The notes under the pieces: model-generated
What the model saw: the letters and a program-made list of their open reading frames with translations, nothing else
What the model was told of the DNA's origin: nothing
The model's database searches: none
NCBI GenBank assembly: GCA_963726575.1
Contig: CAVSCR010000005.1
Span: 806,001-870,000, forward strand
DNA length: 64,000 nucleotides
Origin: CAVSCR01 sp963726575
GTDB lineage: Bacteria > Actinomycetota > Actinomycetes > JAHEKZ01
Direction: 5' to 3'
Program-made: the position numbers and the translations under genes
In this document: positions 43,984-53,599 of the stretch, piece by piece
How positions within the stretch are numbered: the stretch's first letter is position 1
Layout: the number at the start of each line of letters is the position of its first letter

Positions 43984-45741
43984 GTGGAAGAGCTCAACAC
44001 CGCTGTGCCGGGGGTCGGCTGGATCCGACGACGCGCGTCCTTGCTGGTCGTCGCCACCGCCGTCGTGCTCGGTATGGCGGCGCCCGCGTCGGCGGCCTAT
44101 GCCATGCCGGCGCCCGGATCCTCTGGTGCTAGTGCGCGCTACGTCGTGCGCGCCGACGCAGGTCGGCTGCCACACGTCCTTCGCGAGCTGAAGTCGCGCG
44201 GCGTCACGGTCGAGCAGACCTTCTCGGCGTTGGACGAGGCGGTCGTGCGGGCTCCCGCATCGGCGGTCACCGGGGTGGCCCAGCTGCGCGGCGTTGCCGC
44301 CGTGAGCCCGGACGTGACGTTGGCGGCGAGCTCGGTGTCGTACGACCCGATGTCCGACGTCGGGTCGGCCTACAACACCGCCGACCTCATGGACGCACCC
44401 GATGCCTGGGCCTCCGGAGCCACCGGCCAGGGCATCGACGTCGCGCTGATCGACACGGGCGTGACGCCGGTCGGTCCGCTCGCTGATCCCACGACGGTGG
44501 TCAACGGTCCTGACCTCTCCTTCGACAGCCAGTCGGACTCCACCCGCTACCTCGACCTGAACGGCCACGGGACGTTCATGGCCGGGCTGATCGCGGGACG
44601 CGCCACCTCGTCGGACCCCGGTGCGTACCAGGGCATCGCGCCCGACGCGCGCATCGTCAACGTCAAGGTCGGCGACGCCATCGGACGGGCCGACGTCTCC
44701 CAGGTGATCGCCGGCATCGACTGGGTCGTCCAGCACGCACACGACAACGGCATGAACATCCGCGTCATCAACTTGTCGTTCGGCACCGACTCGACACAGT
44801 CCTACACGCTGGACCCGCTCGCTCACGCAGCAGAGGTGGCGTGGCGCTCGGGGATCGTCGTGGTGGCGTCGGCCGGCAACCGCGGCGGGGCTCCGATCGA
44901 CATGCCGGCAGCCGACCCCTACGTGATCGCCGTGGGCGCTCTCGACACCAAGGGAACCCTCGACCCCAGCGACGACCGCTTGGCCAACTTCAGCGCCAAG
45001 GGCACGACCGCACGCCGGCTCGACATGGTGGCACCAGGCGCGCGGATCCAGGGGCTTCGCGTTCCCGGTTCCTTCGTCGACCAACAGCTCGGGGCGTCGG
45101 GTGGCATCGACTCCAACTACCTGCGAGGCAGCGGCACCTCAGAAGCCGCGGCCCTCACCTCCGGAGCAGCCGCCGACCTGCTGAGCGTTCGGCCCGGCCT
45201 GAAGCCGGACCAGGTCAAGAAGCTGCTCGCCAAGGGCAGCTACCAGTTCGGCGTGGTGGGCACACCGCGCGCCGTCGACGTCAACCGAGCAGTCGATGGC
45301 ATGACGACCACCATGCGACAGACGTTCACCCGAAGCACCGGCACCGGATCGCTGGAGCTGTCGCGTGGCGGTAGCCACGTCACCGACGGTACGAACCAGC
45401 TGAGCGGGGAGCAGGACATCTTCGGGAACCCCTACGACAGCGCCGCCATGGCCGCCCAGCGCGAGAACGGTGGGACCTGGAACGGTGGGGACTGGAACGG
45501 GGCCTCCTGGGCCGGCGCCTCGTGGAGCGGGGTGTCGTGGGCCGGGGCTTCCTGGGCCGGAGCGTCGTGGGCCGGGGCCTCCTGGGCCGGAGCGTCGTGG
45601 GCCGGGGCCTCCTGGAGCGGAGCGTCGTGGGCCGGGGCTTCCTGGAGCGGAGCCTCCTGGTCCGGGGCTTCCTGGAGCGGGGCCTCCTGGTCCGGAGCGT
45701 CCTGGTCTGGCGTCAGCTGGGCCAGCACGGACTTCCAATGA
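43984..45741 (+). CDS. Secreted S8 subtilase with C-terminal GASW repeats
   Basis: The 585-residue protein has a signal segment (about 18-38, ending PASAAYA), an inhibitor-like pro-region (ARYVVRADAGRLPHVLREL), and the triad Asp157 (LIDTGV), His195 (NGHGTFMAG) and Ser386 (GSGTSEAAA). The Ser motif lacks the usual SMA. After residue 500 the chain becomes about fifteen repeats of a five-residue unit (A/S)GASW, closing with VSWASTDFQ. Such Trp-Ser-Gly tails occur on actinobacterial extracellular subtilases and may bind the cell surface. GTG start; the AGGGGGG upstream is a possible ribosome binding site. Confidence 0.85.
   Translation: MEELNTAVPGVGWIRRRASLLVVATAVVLGMAAPASAAYAMPAPGSSGASARYVVRADAGRLPHVLRELKSRGVTVEQTFSALDEAVVRAPASAVTGVAQLRGVAAVSPDVTLAASSVSYDPMSDVGSAYNTADLMDAPDAWASGATGQGIDVALIDTGVTPVGPLADPTTVVNGPDLSFDSQSDSTRYLDLNGHGTFMAGLIAGRATSSDPGAYQGIAPDARIVNVKVGDAIGRADVSQVIAGIDWVVQHAHDNGMNIRVINLSFGTDSTQSYTLDPLAHAAEVAWRSGIVVVASAGNRGGAPIDMPAADPYVIAVGALDTKGTLDPSDDRLANFSAKGTTARRLDMVAPGARIQGLRVPGSFVDQQLGASGGIDSNYLRGSGTSEAAALTSGAAADLLSVRPGLKPDQVKKLLAKGSYQFGVVGTPRAVDVNRAVDGMTTTMRQTFTRSTGTGSLELSRGGSHVTDGTNQLSGEQDIFGNPYDSAAMAAQRENGGTWNGGDWNGASWAGASWSGVSWAGASWAGASWAGASWAGASWAGASWSGASWAGASWSGASWSGASWSGASWSGASWSGVSWASTDFQ
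45499..45726 (+). repeat. 15-base tandem repeat encoding GASW units
   Basis: About fifteen in-frame copies of a 15-base unit of the form GCCGGGGCCTCCTGG with synonymous and A/S variation. It lies at the 3' end of the subtilase gene and is coding, not a CRISPR array. Copy number is likely to vary between strains. Confidence 0.9.
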
Positions 45742-45834
45742 CCGGCACCCACGTCCCCGGCGAGTCGTGGATCTGACCTGCGCCGACCCGCTATCGCCTA
45801 AGGCCGGTGAGCCAGCGCGTCGATATCCCTCGGG

Positions 45835-48378
45835 ATGAGCGCCATCAGCGGGTCGGGTGGGGCGGCGCCTCGCGGGGTGGTCCGTCCTACTCGGCGTGTC
45901 CTGGGACTGACGGTCCTGCTGGTCCTGGTCGGCAGCGGCCTGTTCCTCGCATCCGTCCGGCTGGCCGGACCGCCGCCGCTGCACCAGATCCCCTGGTGGA
46001 TCCTCGCGGCTGCCTTCGCGGCCACCGAGATGTGGGTGGTCCACATCCAGTTCGGCCGCGAGGCCAAGAGCATCTCGATCAGCGAGATCCCCCTGGTGAT
46101 GGCGCTGTTCTGCGCCACTCCGAGCGAGCTCATGCTGGCGAAGGTGCTGGGGCCGGCGGTCGTGGTGCTGCTGTACCGGCGGCAGACCGCGGTCAAGTCC
46201 GCGCTGAACCTGGCGCTCTTCTACGCCAACGGCGCGGTCGCACTGTTCACCTTCACCGTCTTGTCCGGGGGAAGTACCCACGACGGACTCCGTGAATGGG
46301 TGGCCGCCGTTGCCGCCTCGACGTTGGCGATCGTGGTCGACCTCCTCGTGCTGACGATGATCCTGAGCTGGTACACCGAGGCCGACGTGCGTGATGGCCT
46401 GCTCGGTTCATGGCCGGCAGTCGTCATGGCCGCGGCCAGCTCCACGATCGGCATCGTGGCAGTGCTCACGTTGCGCCTTGGTCCCTTGGCCGCGATTCCG
46501 CTGCTGGCATCGGGCGTCGCGTTGATGCTGTCCTACCGCGCGTACTCCCGGCTGTCCGACCGGCACACCAGCCTCGAGCGGTTGTTCAGCTTCAGCCGCG
46601 AGCTCAACGCGGCCCCCGCGACCACGAACGTGCTCCCAGCGGTGCTCGGTCAGGCCCGCCAGCTGCTGCGCGCCGAGGTCGTCGAGGTGTTCACGTTCGC
46701 CGGGCAGAGCGGGAGCGGCAGCCTGTGGCGCTACGACGGGGAACGCGTCGAACCTGAAGGGGGCGACCGCGTCAGCGAAGCCCTCGACGTGGTGGAAGGT
46801 CTCATCTGTAGCAAAGAGGCACGTCTGCTCAACGCGGCCCACCCCGAGACGGCCAGGTTCCTGGCGCTGCGCGGCGCACGCGAGGCCGTCCTTGCACCGT
46901 TGGTCGTCGAGGGCGAGACCGTAGGTGCGATTGCGGTGTACGACCGACTCGGTGAGGTCCGGGGGTTCGCCGAGACCGATGTGACGCTGTTGAAGACGGT
47001 GGCCAACCACGCCTCCATGGCACTGCACAACGAGTCGCTCATCGGGCGGCTTCGGCACGAGGCCATGCACGACACGTTGACCGGTCTGCCCAACCGCGCC
47101 CAGCTCATGACCCTCACCACGGCGGCCGTCGCACGGGCCGCGTCGGGCCAGAGCCGAGTGGCGATGTTGATCATCGACCTGAACGGGTTCAAGGCCGTCA
47201 ACGACACTCTTGGCCACCACGTCGGCGACATCCTCATCACCGAGGTCGCCCGCCGGCTCAGCGGCGCCGCCGGGCCAGGCGTCACGGTCGCCCGACTGGG
47301 GGGCGATGAGTTCGCGGTCCTCGTGGAGCCGGTCGAGGGCGATGGCCTCCAGGTCGCCAACAAGTTGTGCGAGGCGCTGCTCGAGCCGATGGTCGTGGAG
47401 GAGGAGCGGCTCCACCTGGCGGGCTCCATGGGCGTTGCGCTCGCGCCCGATCACGCGACGACCGTGTCCGACCTGCTGCGCAGGGCCGACATCGCGATGT
47501 ACGCGGCGAAGAACGGTCCGGACAGCGTGGTCGTCTACCGTCCCGACATCGACCTGAACGACCCTTCACTGCTCTCGCTCACAGCCGAGCTGCGCTCCGC
47601 GATCGCCGAAGGTCAGGTGGCGATCGAGGTGGAGCCGGTGATCGACCTGCTCACCGGTGGAGTGGTCGCCGCGGAGGCGTTGGTGCGTTGGCACCACCCC
47701 GCCCGAGGCACCTTGGCACCCGGCGTGTTCCTTCCGCTGGCCGAACGAAACGGCTTGATCGCGGCGCTCACCGAGCGGGTGCTCGACCAGGCCGTCGCGG
47801 CGTGTGCTGCGTGGCAGACACAGGGCCTGCCCGTCGGCATCTCGGTCAACCTCTCCACCCGCTCACTGCTCGATCAGACCCTGCCGTTGACCGTGTCCGA
47901 CGTGCTCGCCCGGCATGCGCTTCCGGCGCACCTGCTGACGTTGGAGATCACCGAGAGCATCGTCATCAGCGACGAGGCGCGCGCGCTGGCACTGCTCGGC
48001 GAGCTCAGGGCGTTGGGTGTCCGACTCGCGTTGGACGACTTCGGCACGGGCTACTCCTCACTGACCTACCTCAGCGCATTGCCGATCCAGCAGCTGAAGA
48101 TCGACCGGTCGTTCGTCGCGCGGATCATCGACTCCTCACGCGACGCCGCCATCGTCACCTCGCTGATCGACCTGGCCCACCACCTCGGCCTGCAGGTGAT
48201 CGCCGAGGGGATCGAGGAATCCATCGTCATGGACCGGCTGCGCAGGCTGGGCTGCGAGTACGGGCAGGGGTACCTGTTCTCGAAGTCGATGGACCCGTGC
48301 CGGCTGCCCACCTGGGCCAACGAACCCACGAGCTCCGCGCGCACCCTGCGCGGAACCGTCGATGCTTTGATCCGCTAA
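45835..48378 (+). CDS. Membrane GAF-GGDEF-EAL cyclic di-GMP protein
   Basis: The 847-residue protein has an N-terminal membrane region of about six segments (residues 22-245), a GAF-like domain (about 265-405), a diguanylate cyclase domain with an intact GGDEF motif at about 489-493, and a phosphodiesterase domain with EAL at about 614-616 (AEALVRWHHP) and the downstream LALDDFGTGYSSL motif with KIDRSF. Both catalytic signatures are intact, so it could make and break cyclic di-GMP. It starts 93 bases after the subtilase and is convergent with the aldehyde dehydrogenase (gap of three bases). Confidence 0.9.
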   Translation: MSAISGSGGAAPRGVVRPTRRVLGLTVLLVLVGSGLFLASVRLAGPPPLHQIPWWILAAAFAATEMWVVHIQFGREAKSISISEIPLVMALFCATPSELMLAKVLGPAVVVLLYRRQTAVKSALNLALFYANGAVALFTFTVLSGGSTHDGLREWVAAVAASTLAIVVDLLVLTMILSWYTEADVRDGLLGSWPAVVMAAASSTIGIVAVLTLRLGPLAAIPLLASGVALMLSYRAYSRLSDRHTSLERLFSFSRELNAAPATTNVLPAVLGQARQLLRAEVVEVFTFAGQSGSGSLWRYDGERVEPEGGDRVSEALDVVEGLICSKEARLLNAAHPETARFLALRGAREAVLAPLVVEGETVGAIAVYDRLGEVRGFAETDVTLLKTVANHASMALHNESLIGRLRHEAMHDTLTGLPNRAQLMTLTTAAVARAASGQSRVAMLIIDLNGFKAVNDTLGHHVGDILITEVARRLSGAAGPGVTVARLGGDEFAVLVEPVEGDGLQVANKLCEALLEPMVVEEERLHLAGSMGVALAPDHATTVSDLLRRADIAMYAAKNGPDSVVVYRPDIDLNDPSLLSLTAELRSAIAEGQVAIEVEPVIDLLTGGVVAAEALVRWHHPARGTLAPGVFLPLAERNGLIAALTERVLDQAVAACAAWQTQGLPVGISVNLSTRSLLDQTLPLTVSDVLARHALPAHLLTLEITESIVISDEARALALLGELRALGVRLALDDFGTGYSSLTYLSALPIQQLKIDRSFVARIIDSSRDAAIVTSLIDLAHHLGLQVIAEGIEESIVMDRLRRLGCEYGQGYLFSKSMDPCRLPTWANEPTSSARTLRGTVDALIR

Positions 48379-48381
48379 CGC

Positions 48382-49770
48382 CTAGGACGAGCCCGACGCA
48401 GTCGGCACGTGGATGAGCTTGCGGTTCACGAACTCATCGATCCCCATGGGTCCGAGCTCGCGCCCGACGCCCGAGCGCTTGGTACCGCCGAACGGAAGCT
48501 CGGCTCCGCCGCCTTCGGGCTCGTTGATGAACACCATGCCCGTGTCGAGCCGATCGGCGATCGCCAGCGCCAGTTCTTCGTCGGCGGTGTAGACGGCGCT
48601 ACCCAGGCCATAGGGAGTGTCGTTGGCCAGCTGCACGGCCTCGTCGGCGTCGCGGACGCGGTAGACCACGGCCACTGGGCCGAACAGCTCCTCGCGGAAG
48701 GCGCGCATGTGTGGCGTCACGTCGGTCAGCACCGTCGCCTCGACGAACGAACCCGCGCGGTCGACCCGCTTGCCGCCCGTGCGGACGGTGGCGCCCTTGG
48801 ACACCGCATCCTCGATCTGGTCGATCAGCCCCTGCGCCGCCTGCTCGGAGACCAGCGGGCCGTAGGTGGTCTGCGGGTCGGTCGGGTCGCCGGTGCGCTG
48901 TTGGCTCATCTGGGCGCTGAGCTGCTCCACGAAGTCGTCGTACAGCGGCTCAGCGACGATGAAGCGCTTGGCCGCGTTGCACGCCTGCCCCGCGTTCTCC
49001 ATCCGGGCCGCGACCGCGTCGCTCACCACCTGGGGAAGGTCGGGTGTGTCGAGCACGATGAAGGGGTCCGACCCGCCCAATTCGAGCACGACCTTCTTCA
49101 GGTGTTGACCCGCGAGCGCTGCCACCGCGGTCCCGGCTCGCTCGCTGCCGGTGACCGAGACGCCGCGAATCCGGCTGTCGGCAATCATGTCGGCCACCTG
49201 CTCGTTCGTTGCAAACACGTTCAGGTAGGCGTCGGGAACGATCCCCGCCTCCGCGAAGATCTGCTCCATCGCCAGGGCCGACTCGGGGCACTGCGGTGCG
49301 TGCTTGAGCACGATCGTGTTGCCCACCATCAGGTTCGGGCCGGCGAACCGGGCGACCTGGTAGTACGGGTAGTTCCACGGCATGATCCCGAGGAGCGGTC
49401 CCATCGGCGCCTTGCGCACCCACGCCGTGCCACCGGAACTCGAGTCCAGCTTCTGGTCCGCGAGCAGTGCCTCGGCGTTGTCCGCGTAGTACCGGTAGAT
49501 GTCCACGACGTACTCGACCTCGTCGATGGCGTCCTTGGTGGTCTTGCCCATCTCACGGGTGATCAGCGCGGCGAGCTCGTCGGTGCGCTTCGCGTACAGA
49601 TCGGCGACGCGATGCAGCATCGCCGTGCGCTCCGCCAGCGGCACCCGGCTCCACGTCGAGAAGGCCGCGTCGCTGCGGCGCAACACCTCAGAGATCTCGG
49701 CGTCCGTCGCCGCCGGGTACTCGCGCTCCACGACACCGGTTGCGGGGTTGACGACTCGGTACAGGCTCAC
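48382..49770 (-). CDS. NAD(P)-dependent aldehyde dehydrogenase, succinate-semialdehyde type
   Basis: The 462-residue protein is an ALDH with the catalytic Glu in VVLELGGSDPFIV and Cys in NAGQACNAAKRF, PWNYPYYQVARF near the cofactor site, and the C-terminal LPFGGTKRSGVGRELG. The overall pattern is closest to succinate-semialdehyde dehydrogenases (GabD type); the substrate is not certain. GTG at 49770 has GAGGAG upstream; the longer frame to 49962 is not supported. A polyamine importer is encoded 7 kb away, and succinate semialdehyde is a polyamine breakdown product, but the genes are not linked. Confidence 0.85.
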   Translation of the reverse strand: MSLYRVVNPATGVVEREYPAATDAEISEVLRRSDAAFSTWSRVPLAERTAMLHRVADLYAKRTDELAALITREMGKTTKDAIDEVEYVVDIYRYYADNAEALLADQKLDSSSGGTAWVRKAPMGPLLGIMPWNYPYYQVARFAGPNLMVGNTIVLKHAPQCPESALAMEQIFAEAGIVPDAYLNVFATNEQVADMIADSRIRGVSVTGSERAGTAVAALAGQHLKKVVLELGGSDPFIVLDTPDLPQVVSDAVAARMENAGQACNAAKRFIVAEPLYDDFVEQLSAQMSQQRTGDPTDPQTTYGPLVSEQAAQGLIDQIEDAVSKGATVRTGGKRVDRAGSFVEATVLTDVTPHMRAFREELFGPVAVVYRVRDADEAVQLANDTPYGLGSAVYTADEELALAIADRLDTGMVFINEPEGGGAELPFGGTKRSGVGRELGPMGIDEFVNRKLIHVPTASGSS

Positions 49771-49940
49771 CGTTACTCCTCGGGGTCGTGCAGGCCATCG
49801 CGGCTCGGCTGACCGACACGGTACCGCTGGCGGTATCGCCGCACTCAACCCCCGGCGGATCAACGACCTGGCGCGGGTCGACGATCCGAGCACCGACGTG
49901 CACCATGGGAGGAAGCCGTCCCGCTCGAAAGGACTGGGCG

Positions 49941-50507
49941 ATGCCATTGTCGATCCGACCACTCGACGCCTCTACCTGGGATGCCTTTGCGGAGCTCGTC
50001 GAGCGCAACAACGGCATCTTCGGAGGGTGCTGGTGTATCGCGTACCACCCCGAATGTGGCCAGAAGGGGATCAGCTACCGCTTGGTCAAGGAGGAGCGGG
50101 TCCGGACGGACCGCGCTCATGCGGCGCTGGTCCTGGACGACGACGGGATCGCGCAGGGGTGGTGTCAGTACGGAGGCCCTGAGGAGCTCTCGAACATCAA
50201 GCACAGGCGCGAGTACGACAAGGATGCGCCGCCGCGTCCCGACTGGCGCATCACGTGCTTCTACGTGGACAAGAAGCATCGCGGCCAAGGGATCGCACGG
50301 ACGGCGCTTGAGGGTGCGCTGGACCAGATCGCCCGCGCCGGTGGCGGCCTCGTCGAGGCCATCCCGGAGGTGACAGTCGGCCGGGAGGCACCAGGCCGAT
50401 TCCTGTTCAGCACCACCGTCGAGCTGTTCGAGCAGTACGGGTTCACCCGTGGCCGGCAGGTCGGCAAGCACGCGTGGATCGTGAGCAAGGTGGTCGATCC
50501 GACCTGA
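49941..50507 (+). CDS. GNAT family N-acetyltransferase
   Basis: The 188-residue protein has the acetyl-CoA loop in FYVDKKHRGQGIARTALEGALDQIA and a C-terminal YGFTRGRQVGKHAW. The N terminus (GIFGGCWCIAYHPE) is typical of a GNAT subgroup annotated generically in actinobacteria. AAAGGA precedes the ATG. Substrate unknown. The 170-base gap before it shows no gene. Confidence 0.8.
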   Translation: MPLSIRPLDASTWDAFAELVERNNGIFGGCWCIAYHPECGQKGISYRLVKEERVRTDRAHAALVLDDDGIAQGWCQYGGPEELSNIKHRREYDKDAPPRPDWRITCFYVDKKHRGQGIARTALEGALDQIARAGGGLVEAIPEVTVGREAPGRFLFSTTVELFEQYGFTRGRQVGKHAWIVSKVVDPT

Positions 50508-50576
50508 GGTGAACCCGGGTCCCGTGGCGCCCGTTCCTGTCCCGTACGCAGTCCCGCCACGGACCAAGGAACGCCC

Positions 50577-50966
50577 ATGAAGCGTGTGCTCGCCGTGTCC
50601 GCCCTCGCCCTGCTGTTGGCGCTGACGTTCGCCGGAACCTCCTCGGCGGCGCGAAGTCCCGCAGCAACCCGTCAACCCTTAGCCAGGACCTTCCACCTTC
50701 CGCGCATCGTCGGAGTGGTGGGTGGCTTCATGAGCTTCTCGGTGTCCCCCAGGTCGGTACCGACCGGCCGGTACCGGATCGTGGTTCATGACAGCACGCC
50801 AGGGCACAGCTGGCACATCACGGGTCCGAGCATCGACCGGGCCACGTCCATCTCGGGGACCGGTACATCGACATGGTTCAAGAGACTGACGCCAGGGACG
50901 TACCACATCTTCTGCGACGTTCACCCCAAGATGATGCACACCACCTTGAAGGTCACCCCACGGTAG
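50577..50966 (+). CDS. Secreted cupredoxin-like protein
   Basis: The 129-residue protein has a signal peptide (MKRVLAVSALALLLALTFAGTSSAA) and a small beta-barrel domain with possible type I copper ligands: His in GHSWHITG and the CDVHPKMMH cluster (Cys, His, Met). This is the plastocyanin/azurin-like layout. AAGGA lies upstream of the ATG. It stands alone and is convergent with the SHOCT gene (gap of six bases). It may carry electrons or store copper outside the membrane. Confidence 0.78.
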   Translation: MKRVLAVSALALLLALTFAGTSSAARSPAATRQPLARTFHLPRIVGVVGGFMSFSVSPRSVPTGRYRIVVHDSTPGHSWHITGPSIDRATSISGTGTSTWFKRLTPGTYHIFCDVHPKMMHTTLKVTPR

Positions 50967-50972
50967 GGCGGA

Positions 50973-51362
50973 TCAGGAAGCGAGCGCCTTGGCCTTGATC
51001 TGGTCGAACTCGGCCTGGGTGATCGCCCCGCTGTCCAGCAACCCCTTCGCGGACGCGATCTGGTCGGCGGCATTACCCGACGTCGCAGCGACCGACTGGA
51101 TGTAGGCGGCTTGAGCCTGATGCATGTCCTTCATCTGCTCGAGCTGACGCTCGTGCATGCCGTGCCCACGAGCGATGAGGTAGACCAGGATGCCCAGCCA
51201 CGGAACCAGGATGACGAACAACACCCAGAACGTCTTCGCTCCGCCACCCAGATCCTTGCTGCGGAAGATGTCACCGAAGATCCAGAACAGACACATGAAC
51301 CAGGCGAAGAACAAGAAGAGCTCGAACAGGGCGAGAAGGAACGAGCCGTTGTCGTTGAACAT
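50973..51362 (-). CDS. PLDc_N/SHOCT-domain small membrane protein
   Basis: The 129-residue protein has two hydrophobic segments (LLALFELFLFFAWFMCLFWIFGDIF and FWVLFVILVPWLGILVYLIARG), then a linker and a C-terminal SHOCT helix pair (AKGLLDSGAITQAEFDQIKAKAL). The N-terminal part is like PLDc_N/YxlE. Function is unknown; these genes are very common in actinobacteria. Confidence 0.85.
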   Translation of the reverse strand: MFNDNGSFLLALFELFLFFAWFMCLFWIFGDIFRSKDLGGGAKTFWVLFVILVPWLGILVYLIARGHGMHERQLEQMKDMHQAQAAYIQSVAATSGNAADQIASAKGLLDSGAITQAEFDQIKAKALAS

Positions 51363-51538
51363 CAAGCAACCCTTCGACGAGGCCGATGCGGCACTACCTT
51401 GCAAGATATGGGTCCAGCTGACAACAACGTAGCGTGAGAGGGGCCACCAGTCCCTCAGGCGACACGCGATCCAATTGCGTCACCCCTGGCGACATATCGC
51501 TGGCTTGCTGGCCGTTGCATCGGCAGACTTCTGGGCTT

Positions 51539-52588
51539 GTGGCGACTTTGGACGACGAGCACTTCCTCCACCCGCTGGCGTACCTGATCGGCATTGAGGG
51601 CATAGCCCTACTTCGTGGCTTCGCCGGCGAGTTCGACCGGGCCTTCACGATGGAACGATTGGCAGAAGTCCGGCGGCTGCTGGACCTGGTCGACCTGGGC
51701 GATGGCTGGACGGTTCAGCCGACCACGACCCGACAGGGATACCGCGACTGGGCAGCGTTCTACGACTCGCCGGGCAACAAGATGATCGAGATCGAGCAGC
51801 CCGTCGTCCAGGGCATTCTCGACAGCCTGCCGGTTGGCACTGCACTTGACGCGGCGTGCGGGACCGGTCGGCACACCCAGCACCTCGTGGCCGCGGGTCA
51901 CCTGGTGACGGGTGTGGACAGTTCTCCAGAGATGTTGCGGGTGGCCCGAATGAAGCTCCCGGGAGTGGACTTCATGCACGGCGAACTCGATGCGCTCCCG
52001 GTCCCGGATGCCACCTTCGATGTTGTGGTCTGCGCGCTGGCCCTCACTCACGTCGCAGACCTGGAACCGGTGTTCTCCGAGTTCGCGCGGGTACTCAAGC
52101 CCGGTGGCCACCTCGTGATCTCAGATGCCAAGGGCTTGGTTGAGAACATCGAGTACCCGATGCTCACCAACACGGACGGGCTCTGGGGATACCTACCGGT
52201 CTACACCAGGTCGGCCAGCGAGTACGTCCGGGCCGCCTACCGGCGTGACTTTCAGCTCATTCATCTAGAAGAGCCGAGGCGACCGATCCCATTGGTGCGA
52301 CCCGACGGTGGATCGCCGGACGACACCGAGCCCCCGCCGAGCCATGACCCGGCCGAGCCACCGAGCATCTGGGCGCTCTACCCGTTCATCCCGGAGGCGA
52401 CCAACGCCGCGTTCCGCGGCACCGCGACGATCTACGTGTGGCACTTCCAGCTCGCGAGCACGGGTCGGCGTACCGATCTGGTGGGACAAACCGGTGACTC
52501 GGTGGCGCGAGCGTTGCTTGCCGGAGAAGCCTCGCCCGCACCTCCCTCGTCGCATCCGGGCCCTCCGTTCCGGGCCACCGACCTGTAG
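51539..52588 (+). CDS. Class I SAM-dependent methyltransferase
   Basis: The protein (349 residues from GTG at 51539) has an N-terminal helix-turn-helix-like segment (ERLAEVRRLLDLVDLGDGW) and a class I methyltransferase core: LDAACGTGRHTQHL (SAM loop), VTGVDSSPEML, and FDVVVCALALTHV with LKPGGHLVISD. The acceptor is unknown. The frame is open to 51434 but with poor homology and no ribosome binding site; the start remains uncertain. The last four codons and the TAG stop lie inside the tRNA-associated repeat at 52574. Confidence 0.75.
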   Translation: MATLDDEHFLHPLAYLIGIEGIALLRGFAGEFDRAFTMERLAEVRRLLDLVDLGDGWTVQPTTTRQGYRDWAAFYDSPGNKMIEIEQPVVQGILDSLPVGTALDAACGTGRHTQHLVAAGHLVTGVDSSPEMLRVARMKLPGVDFMHGELDALPVPDATFDVVVCALALTHVADLEPVFSEFARVLKPGGHLVISDAKGLVENIEYPMLTNTDGLWGYLPVYTRSASEYVRAAYRRDFQLIHLEEPRRPIPLVRPDGGSPDDTEPPPSHDPAEPPSIWALYPFIPEATNAAFRGTATIYVWHFQLASTGRRTDLVGQTGDSVARALLAGEASPAPPSSHPGPPFRATDL

Positions 52589-52683
52589 GGCTCTTTAGGG
52601 GCTCCATTCGGGGTAAGTCCAGCCCTGTGATTCGACGTGTGCGCCGGTCGGGTAGTGGGGGGTGGGCGGGACTCGACCCGATC
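52574..52683 (-). repeat. Degraded copy of the tRNA 3' end and its downstream flank
   Basis: About 110 bases resemble 53600-53705 at roughly three quarters of positions. The first 23 bases are identical, and GGGACTCGA-CCC and the acceptor/CCA region of the tRNA are recognisable but damaged (the T-loop is one base short). On the minus strand the order is a partial tRNA 3' end and then its flank. It is the far boundary of a 1 kb segment carrying the PEP mutase-like gene. Confidence 0.65.
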
Positions 52684-52694
52684 GCTGCCCGAGC

Positions 52695-53510
52695 TCATTC
52701 CTCGAAGCGTCGTTGCATCTCGGAGTAGGCCAGAGAACCATCGAGGAAGCCCAGGGTGCCGGTCGCGACGAGCTCCTCCCCCGCGCGCGCAAGCAGGCTG
52801 AACGCAGCGCGTGCCAGACTGCCGCCCAGGCTGACCCGCCGCACCCCAAGCGAGAACAGCGTGGGCGCATCGAGGGTGTTGGCCAGCCCAGCAACAACAT
52901 TGAGCGGCGCCGGAATCGCCTCCGCAAGCCGGCGGATGGTCCCCCCGTCGACGACGCCGGGCACGAACACACAGTCGGCACCCGCGTCGAGGTAGCGAAG
53001 CGCGCGCTCGACCGTCTCTTCGAACGGGTCGCGGCTTCCGCCTACGAAGTAGGTGTCGGTGCGCGCGTTCAGCACGAAAGTCCCGCGGGGGGCTGCGGCG
53101 CGAGCAGCTGCAACTCGCTCGACGGCATGATCGAGGTCGAACAGCCCGTGCGGCCCCGCGTCCTCGAGATTCCCGCCGACAACGCCGAGCGCGAGCGCGG
53201 AAGCCACGGTGCTGGCGACGTCCTCCGGGTCGTCGCCGTACCCGGCTTCGAGGTCCGCGCTCACGGGCGTGCTGACTGCGGCCACGATGCGATCGACTTG
53301 CTCAAGCATCGTGTCTCGGTCCAGACCTCCTCCGTCCGGATGGCCGTGCGACCACGCGATCCCGGCGCTGGTGGTGGCGATCGCCGGGAAGCCCACCTGC
53401 TCGAGGATCTTGGCTGACCCGGCGTCCCAGGCGTTGGGCAGAACGAAACCAGGACCGGCATGGAGAGCCAGCAATGCGAGGGCCTTGTCGTGACCCGTTC
53501 CTGTCGTCAT
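52695..53510 (-). CDS. Isocitrate lyase/PEP mutase superfamily protein
   Basis: The 271-residue protein belongs to the phosphonomutase-like branch of the isocitrate lyase superfamily: VLPNAWDAGSAKILEQVGFPA, ATTSAGIAWSHG, ADLEAGYGDDPEDV (metal Asp/Glu), GGNLEDAG and NARTDTYF. The branch includes PEP mutase and oxaloacetate decarboxylase-like enzymes; the active-site lid Cys of isocitrate lyase is absent. ATG at 53510 is chosen because the frame above it runs over the tRNA. It is the only gene between the tRNA and its partial copy. Confidence 0.8.
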   Translation of the reverse strand: MTTGTGHDKALALLALHAGPGFVLPNAWDAGSAKILEQVGFPAIATTSAGIAWSHGHPDGGGLDRDTMLEQVDRIVAAVSTPVSADLEAGYGDDPEDVASTVASALALGVVGGNLEDAGPHGLFDLDHAVERVAAARAAAPRGTFVLNARTDTYFVGGSRDPFEETVERALRYLDAGADCVFVPGVVDGGTIRRLAEAIPAPLNVVAGLANTLDAPTLFSLGVRRVSLGGSLARAAFSLLARAGEELVATGTLGFLDGSLAYSEMQRRFEE

Positions 53511-53599
53511 TGGCACATTGTGAGCGATAACGCGCAGAAGTTCGGGCAGAGGGCTCGGACTCCCCGTGACCTCCCTCGCGTCCGGGGCCTCTGCATGCA

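Noticed and set aside
45499..45726. Short regular repeats that could suggest a CRISPR array
   Set aside because: The units are contiguous without spacers and are in frame with the protease gene.
45432..45752. Minus-strand ORF rich in Gln-Ala-Pro repeats
   Set aside because: It is the antisense reading of the 15-base tandem repeat in the subtilase gene and has no start signal of its own.
48409..49812. 467-residue plus-strand ORF opposite the aldehyde dehydrogenase
   Set aside because: Antisense to clear ALDH motifs; composition typical of a shadow frame.
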